Assembly (NCBI GenBank): GCA_946406585.1
Contig: CAMJLI010000145.1
Span: 1-5,341 of the forward strand
DNA from: an uncultured Prevotellaceae bacterium
GTDB taxonomy: Bacteria; Bacteroidota; Bacteroidia; Bacteroidales; Bacteroidaceae
Direction: 5' to 3'
DNA length: 5,341 bases
The stretch's first letter is position 1; each line of letters begins with the position of its first letter. The position numbers and the translations under genes are program-made. Positions 1 through 5,341 of the stretch are shown in pieces. Under the pieces are notes generated by a model, which did not search any database, was not told where the DNA came from, and saw nothing but the letters and a program-made list of their open reading frames with translations.

Positions 1-928
1 ATAGCTTCATCAGACATGGGAATTGAGATGGAATATTGCATAAGCTGTAATCCTGTATACGATCAAGGTGCAGTTCTGTCAGCCTGCTCAAGCCTATGTC
101 TGGTATAAAACCATCTTGCATTTCCACCCAAAGAGCCATATAATAGCCCTCATTTGGTGAATGGACGCGAAGATTTGGCGACATCTTTCCCTTTAATGTC
201 AATTTGTTGATGCTTGAAGGTAGGTAGATGTCTTCTACATCTATTCCGCTAATTTCCAACTCTTCCAAATGCGTACGACAGAGGTCTAACTTCCGTCGTG
301 AGCAATTATCCCATACCAACTCATGGACAAGAAACCTACGCTCTAAAAAGGGTATCAGTTGAGGATAATCCTTTGAGGTGCTAATTCTCGCTAATCCAGG
401 GAACTTGTCCAATTCAGAAAAATCCTTGATAGCACCGAGCGTATCGTCAAACAGCCCCCAGAGATTCTTATTCATCTCTTTGCCAGCGACAATGACGGTT
501 TCACCTTCATTAAATTTTCCAAGAGCATCTTTGAAAGCCAGCACCTGGTCTTTGGGCAATTTTTCCCACTTATCTTGCCATTTCTGTTGAATACCGTCAG
601 GCCAATTGCCAAAACGACGACATTCCTCAATAGGTCTAACAATCATGTTTCCGATAAGCATGGCATGAGATGGAAAAAACTTGACAGGTGCCCAGCAATG
701 GCAAATCTCATTATTCCAAGAATGGTGATTCAGCAGGAGATAGGATATTTTTTTGAGATCCCTCTCTTCAGGAATCTTCTCGTCCCAATAGTCCAGATCC
801 ACGAAGACAGCATATTCTTCACCCAACTGCTCGCCAATCTGTACAATCTGGAAAGTAAACCACTTTCCTGTTTCCCTTTCTTGGAGAGCATACACATCTC
901 CCACTTCTAATGATTGCTTCTGCTTCAT
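1..928 (-). CDS. Imm26-like / leucine-rich-repeat-like protein, 3' end outside the window
   Basis: The minus-strand frame is open from an ATG at 928 to the left edge without a stop (309 residues seen), so the C-terminus is missing. An in-frame TAA lies ten codons upstream of the ATG, so this is the only ATG start; the leader (AGAAAAG) is a weak ribosome site, as is usual in Bacteroidetes. Residues 8-110 begin with LEVGDVYALQ and continue with short beta-strand-like segments (KWFTFQIVQI, EYAVFVDLDYWDE), which recalls Imm26-type immunity domains that start with a GDVFA/GDVYA strand. Residues 216-309 carry LRR-like spacing (THLEELEISGIDVEDIYLP, SSINKLTLKGKM, GLSRLTELHLDRI). I recall Bacteroidetes proteins with a similar layout and a PNLxxHxPNEG stretch (here residues 251-260). 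No signal peptide or membrane segment is visible, so it is probably cytoplasmic. It is third in a leftward unit, 62 bp after its neighbour. That it is a CDS is nearly certain; an immunity role is an inference, and no toxin gene is visible. Confidence 0.85.
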   Translation of the reverse strand, partial: MKQKQSLEVGDVYALQERETGKWFTFQIVQIGEQLGEEYAVFVDLDYWDEKIPEERDLKKISYLLLNHHSWNNEICHCWAPVKFFPSHAMLIGNMIVRPIEECRRFGNWPDGIQQKWQDKWEKLPKDQVLAFKDALGKFNEGETVIVAGKEMNKNLWGLFDDTLGAIKDFSELDKFPGLARISTSKDYPQLIPFLERRFLVHELVWDNCSRRKLDLCRTHLEELEISGIDVEDIYLPSSINKLTLKGKMSPNLRVHSPNEGYYMALWVEMQDGFIPDIGLSRLTELHLDRIQDYSLCNIPSQFPCLMKL

Positions 929-948
929 CTTTTCTGAAATCTTTTCCG

Positions 949-966
949 GTCGTTCACATTAACGAC
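949..966. repeat. Small perfect hairpin between two operon genes
   Basis: GTCGTT at 949-954 and AACGAC at 961-966 form a 6-bp perfect inverted repeat around a 6-nt loop, within the 62-bp gap between the 81-aa gene and the Imm26/LRR-like gene. On the minus strand, in the direction of transcription, a run of T comes before the stem rather than after it, so it is not an intrinsic terminator for this operon. It could be an mRNA structure or chance. Confidence 0.3.
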
Positions 967-990
967 AAAAACGCTCAAATCACCTCTCAT

Positions 991-1236
991 TCACAACAAC
1001 TGTTCCAGCTGCTGCACTGCAAGCGTGATGTCATCGCCAAACTTCTCATGGTCTCTCAAAAAATCAGTCCTACCTTGGGAGATGAGCTCTAATAGTTCTT
1101 TACTCATCTCTTCGACGAATGAAGCGATGGCATACTCAATGTCATCGCGCTGCCATTCAATGGTGGAATGGACATACACGTTCCGCTTCTGGTGCAGGAA
1201 ACTATAGGCCGTCTCTATGCTGTCTTTCGTCACCAT
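991..1236 (-). CDS. Small hypothetical protein, 81 aa, coupled to the DUF4250 gene
   Basis: This minus-strand gene encodes an 81-residue protein that begins MVTKDSIETAYSFLHQK and ends VQQLEQLL before a TGA. I recognise no named family. The composition is that of a small soluble helical protein: a YSFLHQKRNVY segment, then acidic, hydrophobic-spaced helices (DDIEYAIASFVEEMSKELLE), then a C-terminal helix. No signal peptide, membrane segment or metal-binding cluster is visible. The ATG lies inside the end of the upstream gene (7-bp overlap, 1230-1236). The purine-rich sequence GGAAAGGAAAGA just before the ATG is a reasonable ribosome site, so translational coupling to the DUF4250 protein is likely. 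The overlap, the tight spacing and the lack of a competing longer frame support it as a real gene; the plus-strand frames over this stretch look like shadows. Its function is unknown. Confidence 0.8.
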   Translation of the reverse strand: MVTKDSIETAYSFLHQKRNVYVHSTIEWQRDDIEYAIASFVEEMSKELLELISQGRTDFLRDHEKFGDDITLAVQQLEQLL

Positions 1237-1478
1237 TCTTTCCTTTCCACTGATTCTCTCTGACTGCCAGTGACTGCGGTACCATCGTAACCTATCGGCC
1301 TAAACTGTCTTTGGTCCTCACTCCATACGAAACCATGGGAAAAGAGATAGTTCCTTACTTCCCCTGGTTCTCTGTTGAACGCATAGCACAACGCCTCCAG
1401 CGTGTCGAACTCCTCATCACGCAGGAGCATGTTGACGCTTGACACCAAAATGGCCGGGTCTTTGGGCAGATAATCCAT
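1230..1478 (-). CDS. DUF4250 domain-containing protein
   Basis: This minus-strand gene encodes 82 residues starting MDYLPKDPAILVSSVNMLLRD. The pattern of LPKDP, a hydrophobic helix (ILVSSVNMLLRDE), a second helix around LEALCYAFN, and a closing segment with G-F-x-W/Y and Q-x-x-F (residues about 49-60) matches the small DUF4250 family of anaerobic Firmicutes and Bacteroidetes, whose members are about 55-65 aa. Here the core ends near residue 65 and is followed by a polar tail (DGTAVTGSQRESVERKEW) that is probably disordered. The biochemical role of the family is unknown; it is cytoplasmic by composition. It is first in a leftward unit, about 25-30 nt behind a clear Bacteroidetes promoter, with no strong Shine-Dalgarno (leader ...AATAGAAGAAT before ATG). 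The end overlaps the next gene by 7 bp. Confidence 0.88.
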   Translation of the reverse strand: MDYLPKDPAILVSSVNMLLRDEEFDTLEALCYAFNREPGEVRNYLFSHGFVWSEDQRQFRPIGYDGTAVTGSQRESVERKEW

Positions 1479-1508
1479 ATTCTTCTATTCACTTTTGATA
1501 ACACAAGG

Positions 1509-1539
1509 CAAAGATACGGAAAGTCGAGAGCAGAGCAAA
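1509..1539 (-). promoter_or_regulatory. Bacteroidetes-type promoter of the leftward operon
   Basis: Read on the minus strand, TTTG (1539-1536) is followed after exactly 19 nt by TATCTTTG (1516-1509). This is an exact match to the Bacteroidetes housekeeping sigma consensus (TTTG, 19-21 nt, TAnnTTTG). A T-rich run lies just upstream of the -33 element. Transcription should start near 1500-1503, leaving a leader of about 25 nt before the DUF4250 ATG at 1478. Confidence 0.85.
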
Positions 1540-1581
1540 AAAAATCCCATTCTTTTTCTTTGCCGAGAAGTAATACCTTCG

Positions 1582-1597
1582 CTTTGCAGAAGCAAAG
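1582..1597. repeat. Short hairpin in the divergent intergenic region
   Basis: CTTTGC (1582-1587) and GCAAAG (1592-1597) form a perfect 6-bp inverted repeat around the loop AGAA, between the divergent promoters. CTTTGC is also the end of both TATCTTTGC promoter elements nearby, so the repeat could be a protein site or a decayed promoter half. It has no U-tract on either side and is not a terminator. Confidence 0.3.
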
Positions 1598-1708
1598 TTA
1601 CCATCAAGTGATAGAAAACCGAAAGTTTTTTTCCATACTATCCCCATAAAAGTAATTTCATCAAAGACAATGGAACAGAATATTGAGAAGACATTTCGCA
1701 TTTTTTGT

Positions 1709-1716
1709 TATCTTTG
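1709..1716 (+). promoter_or_regulatory. -7 element for the GNAT-derived unit
   Basis: TATCTTTG (followed by C) is an exact TAnnTTTG match on the plus strand and identical to the -7 element of the leftward operon. The -33 partner is poor: only TTGA at 1683-1686, 22 nt away, slightly beyond the usual spacing. A start near 1722-1724 would leave about 37 nt of A/T-rich leader before the ATG at 1760. This placement argues against the earlier in-frame ATG at 1670, which lies upstream of the promoter. Confidence 0.6.
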
Positions 1717-2035
1717 CGGCAACATTGCGACGTTTTTTGATAATACCAGCGAAAAAAATATGGATGCACATATACAAAAATGCTCGACAGACCACCTGCA
1801 AAGATACGCGGAAATCTATGCAGAAGCGTTCTCCGGTGAGCCGTGGAACGACGCATGGACGGTGGAGGACGCCTTCGTCCATGTGAGCGAAATCCTCGAG
1901 AGCAAGCAGTCATACGGACTGGAGTACATGGTGGACGGCAAGGTGGCGGGATTCATCCTCGGCACCTCGATGTTGTTCCACAATGGCAGGACCTTTGAGA
2001 TCAACGACCTGGCGGTGGCCGTCGAATACCAAAGA

Positions 2036-2185
2036 CCTGTGTCCAGTTTCCTCATCGAACATCCCAAGGGACTCATCCTTTTCGACACGGGATGGCACAG
2101 GGAGATGTCGTCCGAGGGCGTGTTTGACAAACGAGCGCAAGTCAAGTCGCTCGGCTCATGGTTTTTATATCAGATCAACCAGGGA
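2036..2185 (+). pseudogene. N-terminal fragment of a metallo-beta-lactamase-fold (lactonase-like) protein
   Basis: These 50 codons, in frame with the GNAT start, read PVSSFLIEHPKG, LILFDTGWHREMS, SEGVFDKRAQVKSLGS, FLYQINQG. This is the opening of an MBL-fold hydrolase of the N-acyl-homoserine-lactonase-like group: a strand pair ending in the conserved LFDTG Asp, followed by the helix region before the active site. The zinc-binding HxHxDH motif that should come soon after is absent, as is the rest of the domain (an intact protein would have some 200 more residues). It has no start codon of its own and cannot be a functional enzyme. Loss of similarity after QINQG marks a second junction near 2185. 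Confidence 0.72.
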
Positions 2186-2274
2186 CATATCGCCATGGTC
2201 AGCGAATTGTCGTTCCAGACACAGATTCCCGATGGCAAGCGAGCACTGAAGAACACAGGCACTGAAAACATGAG
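2186..2274 (+). other. Unassigned segment between the two gene fragments
   Basis: About 90 bp that I cannot assign to either the GNAT or the lactonase-like protein in any frame. The frame continuing from upstream reads HIAMVSELSFQTQIPDGK and stays open; the frame of the downstream GNAT tail has a TGA at 2263-2265. It may be a third fragment or filler left by the rearrangement. Confidence 0.4.
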
Positions 2275-2404
2275 ATGCTATGCATCCAATACAAGGCCAA
2301 CGCCTTCACTGAGGCAGACAGTCACATGACCGACGGTGTGATCCTCCAGGAAGGACTGAAATGGTAAGGAATCACTAGAAAATCTTAAAGTAATCATTTT
2401 GCAT

Positions 2405-2438
2405 AAGATGGCTAATTTACATGTCAGCCATCTTTTTT
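2405..2438 (+). terminator. Strong rho-independent terminator
   Basis: AAGATGGCT (2405-2413) pairs perfectly with AGCCATCTT (2426-2434) around a 12-nt loop, and the stem runs into six T (2433-2438). The T-tract is on the plus strand only, so it ends rightward transcription. The stem begins 38 bp after the TAA at 2367, which fits it being the terminator of the original GNAT gene and insulates the large gene downstream. Confidence 0.85.
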
Positions 2439-2493
2439 GGGGGAGGAAATTTGAAGAAAATTGGGCAACACATAGGAAATTAAACCATGCTCA

Positions 2494-2525
2494 TTTGTCC
2501 ATTTCGGAAATATTGATTACTTTTA
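2494..2525 (+). promoter_or_regulatory. Probable promoter of the large secreted-protein gene
   Basis: TTTG (2494-2497), 20 nt, then TACTTTTA (2518-2525) matches the Bacteroidetes consensus in the -33 box, the spacing and 7 of 8 positions of the -7 box (final G replaced by A). A start near 2532 gives an A/T-rich leader of about 50 nt before the ATG at 2581, and the terminator just upstream means this gene needs its own promoter. Confidence 0.5.
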
Positions 2526-2580
2526 CGGCGTCTAAAATAAGACAAATAACTAAGAGCCAATAATCTATTTTTTATTTCAT

Positions 2581-5341
2581 ATGAGACGATTAATTTACGC
2601 ATTGTCATTCTTCTGGCTGATGGCCATAAGTGCTGTGGCACAGGACTTCAAGCTCTATTATGCTAAGGATGTGACCAATGTGACGGATTTCAGCAGTACT
2701 CGCAAGATTGCCCAGCAACTCACATGGAAAGAAGTCAAGAACGGTGCCATCGACGGCAACGCCGCTGATGTGAAGGCGGTTACCGACATGTTAAAGGATC
2801 CGCGAATGAAAGGGCTGGACGACCAGCGGTTGTTCTGGCGTATGCGTGACGAGACACTGCTTGCCTTCCGCATCAACGACGGAAGCGGGAAAACAGGCAT
2901 CTATGAAGTGGAAGTGGATTATGGTGTCAAGACCGACGAGGGCAATCCCTACAAGCTGACGCTTAATACCAGCAGCTATTTCTTTGCCAACATGCCGCTC
3001 TTTTCTTCAGAGGGCAACATCACTGTCACCGTCAGGAAAAAAGGCAGCAAGGACAAACCCTTCGTATTCCGTTACTGGGTTTACGACTGGGACAATGAAA
3101 ACGTATACATATTCCAATTAGACCAGAAGCGGCAGTCGACGGGCAACACCTACGGCATGGAGTACGTCACCACCTACACCGATGCCAACGGTCAGTTGCA
3201 GGTAGAGCGCAACACACTGCAACTGCGCTCCACCTATTTCCAAAGTTTTTACGTACCCAAAGACCACACACTGACCGACATCTATTTCCTCACCGGCAAC
3301 GATAACGAAGGTTACGACAAGATGCGCATGAACATGGAATTCATACACTCAGGCATCGACCTCGACAGCAAGATGGAAATACCCCGATTAGAGACCATGT
3401 TCAATCTCACCAAGCACGAAAACCGCGAGTTGATGAACTTCAACTGGTTAGGTACCGGCTTGTTTGAGAAATACGACACGCTGTTCCTGCAGTTGTTTAC
3501 CGAGGACGGCACGCGCATCACCAAGGCCAACATCAACGTTCACCGCGTCGACAGCAAGGGGCACTACGTGGACGATGCCTCGCTGTCATATCTAGGTTAC
3601 GATGCCGCAAGCCAATCACACCTTATTCACACTTATGCTCATCATGCCTACATAGAGATTCTTGTACCCGGCTGTTTGCCCATGCTCTACCGCTACAAAG
3701 GTGCTTCCATGGCAGAATCACGCATACTTGACGAGGAATTGTGTACGGCGAAGCTCACGCTAAAGGCTGGACAGCCGGATGCCAACGGCATTGCCATCAG
3801 CGACCAATACCTACGCCACATGGAAGACCTGCATGTGGCCGTCACGCATGACGACATCGACTATGCCGTCTGCAAAGAACAAGACTACAACCTCTCCGGG
3901 CGTTCTCCTGTTGAGACCATCTCGTTCATGGACAACGGCGGAACTGATTTTCCCAAATTATTAAACAATGAGCCCACAGAGAAGTTCGCTCAGATGGAGG
4001 TGACTTTCTCCAGCCTTAAAGGAAGCAATGCGCCCACCTGTTCGATGACCGCCAAGGAGTTGGAGAGCGGCAACCAACATACCCTCAGAAATATCAATAC
4101 CGAGGTTGTGAGTTCCAAAGAGTTCACGCACTTCACCCGCGACTATTATTTCACCCGCTTCGACCTGACAGAAGACTTGCCATACAACACGGACGTAGAA
4201 CTGACACTCCATACGCCATCGGCTACCTACACAGGATTTCCTCGTCTCCGGAATGTGTATTTCAACCAGGAGGAGCAAGAGAAAGAAGTGGAAGAGGAAA
4301 CCCAAAAGAGTTCCACTCCCCCCGATGATTCCGACAAGGCATCCCGTGCTTTCGAAGATGGTGGTTTCTCTTTTGGCACAGCACCTGAGTTCAACTTCAA
4401 GATCAGTGATAAATTCACCATCAAGACCGGCGGTACCGCTGACGTCTCAAGGCAGTTGTTCCAGTGGTTCATACAATTAATCTATAATGGTGTGGATCCC
4501 AAACAGGATCAGGGCAAGAAGAAGACCGCCCGAGACGCTGCCAGGAACTACTCCAACTGGAGCAAAAGGGTCAACAAATACGATGAAGCAGAAAATCAGC
4601 CGTTTGAGAGTACAGCCATGACGCTTGCAGGTGGCAGTGAGAAGTTAACCGACTGGGCAGCGAAGGAGGGAAACCGTATTTTTCAAGTCAATGCCAACCA
4701 CATCGGTTGGTACTTTGGCGGCGGTGCAAAGTTTGCTGTACAGGCCAAACTATGGGACTTCCATGACTTCCAAATCAGCGAATTTTCCGGCTACCTTGAG
4801 GGCGGTTTTGGCTGGTTCTGGGGGCCACCAACCGATGGCCATATCGGCAAGGTGACGAAAATCACTAAATTGGTGCCCATTGATCTCGATTTCGGTGCCG
4901 TCTTCGATGCCAATTTGCGTCTCGACGCAGCACTCATGTCGTTTAACGACAAAGCCATGAGTTTTGACAACTTCGGCTTCTTCGCCGGTGTGAGTGCAAC
5001 GGCAAGGGCTGGAGGATGGTTTGGCATCAAGTGCAAGCGCAACTGGGCTGTAGACGTCGGAATGAATATGCGTGCAGGCGCCAAACTGTCAGCGGAAGCA
5101 GGCTATGCCACTCCTTTCATGTCAAAGGAATGTGGTGCAGGAACCCGCCTCACTATGCTTGCTCTGATAGAAGCCCATCTCTACGCGCGCAGTTTCTTCT
5201 GTCACTTATCCTGGCAGGAAGGATGGAAATGGGGCAAGCAACTATTCTACCCCAACAATGGCCACAATCCCTACCATAAGGATTTCCCCTATTGGATTCC
5301 TAAGAAAAATGCCCATCAGACGACCGTGGCCAATGCCTACC
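2581..5341 (+). CDS. Large exported protein of unknown family, 3' end outside the window
   Basis: The frame is open from the ATG at 2581 to the right edge (920 codons, no stop), so the full protein is longer. Residues 1-20 are a signal peptide: MRR, a hydrophobic core (LIYALSFFWLMAIS), and AVA before Q21, a typical signal peptidase I site; the cleavage site lacks a lipobox Cys, so it is not a lipoprotein. Residues about 90-560 are rich in alternating polar/hydrophobic stretches (KTGIYEVEVDYGV, GNITVTVRKKG, KPFVFRYWVYDWD), suggesting tandem beta-sandwich modules. Residues 563-588 form an acidic, Pro/Ser-rich linker (EEQEKEVEEETQKSS then TPPDDSDK). Residues 621-637 may be an amphipathic helix, followed by a basic patch (KKKTARDAAR). 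Residues 708-872 are Gly- and aromatic-rich with strand-like alternation (IGWYFGGGAKFAVQAKLW, GFGWFWG, AVDVGMNMRAGAKLSAEAGY). I recognise no enzymatic motif. It is exported to the periplasm, cell surface or beyond. The start is supported by the signal peptide; the leader has no Shine-Dalgarno, as is normal here. It probably has its own promoter (2494-2525). Confidence 0.92.
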   Translation, partial: MRRLIYALSFFWLMAISAVAQDFKLYYAKDVTNVTDFSSTRKIAQQLTWKEVKNGAIDGNAADVKAVTDMLKDPRMKGLDDQRLFWRMRDETLLAFRINDGSGKTGIYEVEVDYGVKTDEGNPYKLTLNTSSYFFANMPLFSSEGNITVTVRKKGSKDKPFVFRYWVYDWDNENVYIFQLDQKRQSTGNTYGMEYVTTYTDANGQLQVERNTLQLRSTYFQSFYVPKDHTLTDIYFLTGNDNEGYDKMRMNMEFIHSGIDLDSKMEIPRLETMFNLTKHENRELMNFNWLGTGLFEKYDTLFLQLFTEDGTRITKANINVHRVDSKGHYVDDASLSYLGYDAASQSHLIHTYAHHAYIEILVPGCLPMLYRYKGASMAESRILDEELCTAKLTLKAGQPDANGIAISDQYLRHMEDLHVAVTHDDIDYAVCKEQDYNLSGRSPVETISFMDNGGTDFPKLLNNEPTEKFAQMEVTFSSLKGSNAPTCSMTAKELESGNQHTLRNINTEVVSSKEFTHFTRDYYFTRFDLTEDLPYNTDVELTLHTPSATYTGFPRLRNVYFNQEEQEKEVEEETQKSSTPPDDSDKASRAFEDGGFSFGTAPEFNFKISDKFTIKTGGTADVSRQLFQWFIQLIYNGVDPKQDQGKKKTARDAARNYSNWSKRVNKYDEAENQPFESTAMTLAGGSEKLTDWAAKEGNRIFQVNANHIGWYFGGGAKFAVQAKLWDFHDFQISEFSGYLEGGFGWFWGPPTDGHIGKVTKITKLVPIDLDFGAVFDANLRLDAALMSFNDKAMSFDNFGFFAGVSATARAGGWFGIKCKRNWAVDVGMNMRAGAKLSAEAGYATPFMSKECGAGTRLTMLALIEAHLYARSFFCHLSWQEGWKWGKQLFYPNNGHNPYHKDFPYWIPKKNAHQTTVANAY

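Larger units (their letters stand above)
1760..2367 (+). pseudogene. GNAT acetyltransferase gene, interior replaced by a lactonase-like fragment
   Basis: The ATG at 1760 (after AAAAAAAT, downstream of the -7 element) opens a frame to a TGA at 2327-2329 (189 codons). Residues 1-92 look like the N-terminal half of a GNAT N-acetyltransferase: IYAEAFSGEPWNDAWT, DGKVAGFILG, then FEINDLAVAVEYQR. That last segment is the beta-4 strand and first residues of motif A, where GNATs bind the acetyl-CoA pyrophosphate through the following Q/R-x-x-G-x-G/A. Here the frame jumps right after YQR into an unrelated lactonase-like segment (residues 93-142). From 2275 in another frame, YKANAFTEADSHMTDGVILQ then EGLKW and TAA at 2365-2367 resembles a GNAT C-terminal end (FYKxxGF plus tail). 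The acetyl-CoA loop is missing, so no acetyltransferase activity is expected. The unit keeps a promoter element before it and a terminator 38 bp after it. A new expressed fusion protein cannot be excluded. The N-terminal assignment is firm; the tail is moderate. Confidence 0.75.

Noticed and set aside
949..966. Hairpin considered as an operon terminator before the Imm26/LRR-like gene
   Set aside because: In the direction of transcription the T-run precedes the stem instead of following it, and the stem is only 6 bp.
378..1092. Plus-strand open frames of 60-111 codons over the left region
   Set aside because: They lie antisense to the long minus-strand frame 928 to 1 and the 81-aa gene, have no recognisable protein features, and lack promoters or ribosome sites.
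1489..1701. Minus-strand 70-codon frame over the divergent intergenic region
   Set aside because: It reads through the operon promoter (1509-1539); its Phe/Lys-rich translation is what A/T-rich promoter DNA gives in any frame.
1670..1759. Upstream ATG at 1670 as the start of the GNAT-derived frame
   Set aside because: It precedes the -7 element at 1709-1716, and the extra 30 residues do not look like a GNAT N-terminus; the ATG at 1760 fits the family start.
1816..2145. Minus-strand frames antisense to the GNAT/MBL region
   Set aside because: The recognisable protein similarity is on the plus strand; these are shadows.
2658..5084. Several minus-strand and off-frame plus-strand ORFs inside the large gene
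   Set aside because: All are contained in the 920-codon open frame, which has a signal peptide and consistent codon use.

Overview
The window looks like chromosomal DNA from a Bacteroidales bacterium, most likely of the Prevotella group. The evidence is two or three promoters of the Bacteroidetes type (TTTG, about 20 nt, TAnnTTTG), start codons preceded by A/T-rich leaders without a strong Shine-Dalgarno, a DUF4250-type small protein, and a secreted protein whose signal peptide ends in ...AVA-Q. This is inference from sequence reading only; no search was run.

Left part (1-1540, minus strand): a compact three-gene unit reading leftwards from a textbook Bacteroidetes promoter at 1509-1539. It encodes a DUF4250 protein (1478-1230), an 81-aa conserved-looking hypothetical that overlaps it by 7 bp (1236-991), and a longer protein (928 to beyond the left edge). 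That third protein has an N-terminal region resembling immunity-protein-26-type domains and a C-terminal half that looks leucine-rich-repeat-like. It has no stop codon in the window.

Middle (1540-2440, plus strand): a divergently oriented transcription unit with its own -7 element (1709-1716) and a strong intrinsic terminator (2405-2438). Its body is broken. The N-terminal half of a GNAT acetyltransferase stops inside motif A and runs in frame into the start of a metallo-beta-lactamase-fold (lactonase-like) protein. About 100 bp of unassigned sequence follows, and then, in another frame, what looks like the C-terminal tail of a GNAT protein. Promoter and terminator appear to have survived while the interior was replaced. 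I regard it as a chimeric pseudogene, although a 189-codon frame is still open.

Right part (2440-5341, plus strand): an intergenic region with a plausible promoter (2494-2525), then the first 920 codons of a large exported protein of no family I recognise. It has a signal peptide, a beta-rich N-terminal part, an acidic disordered linker, and a Gly/aromatic-rich region of alternating beta-strand character. It runs off the right edge.

The leftward operon, the broken gene and the large secreted protein show no clear functional link. The most unusual items are the GNAT/lactonase chimera and the unassigned large secreted protein. I did not find a CRISPR array, tRNA, rRNA, integrase or transposase.
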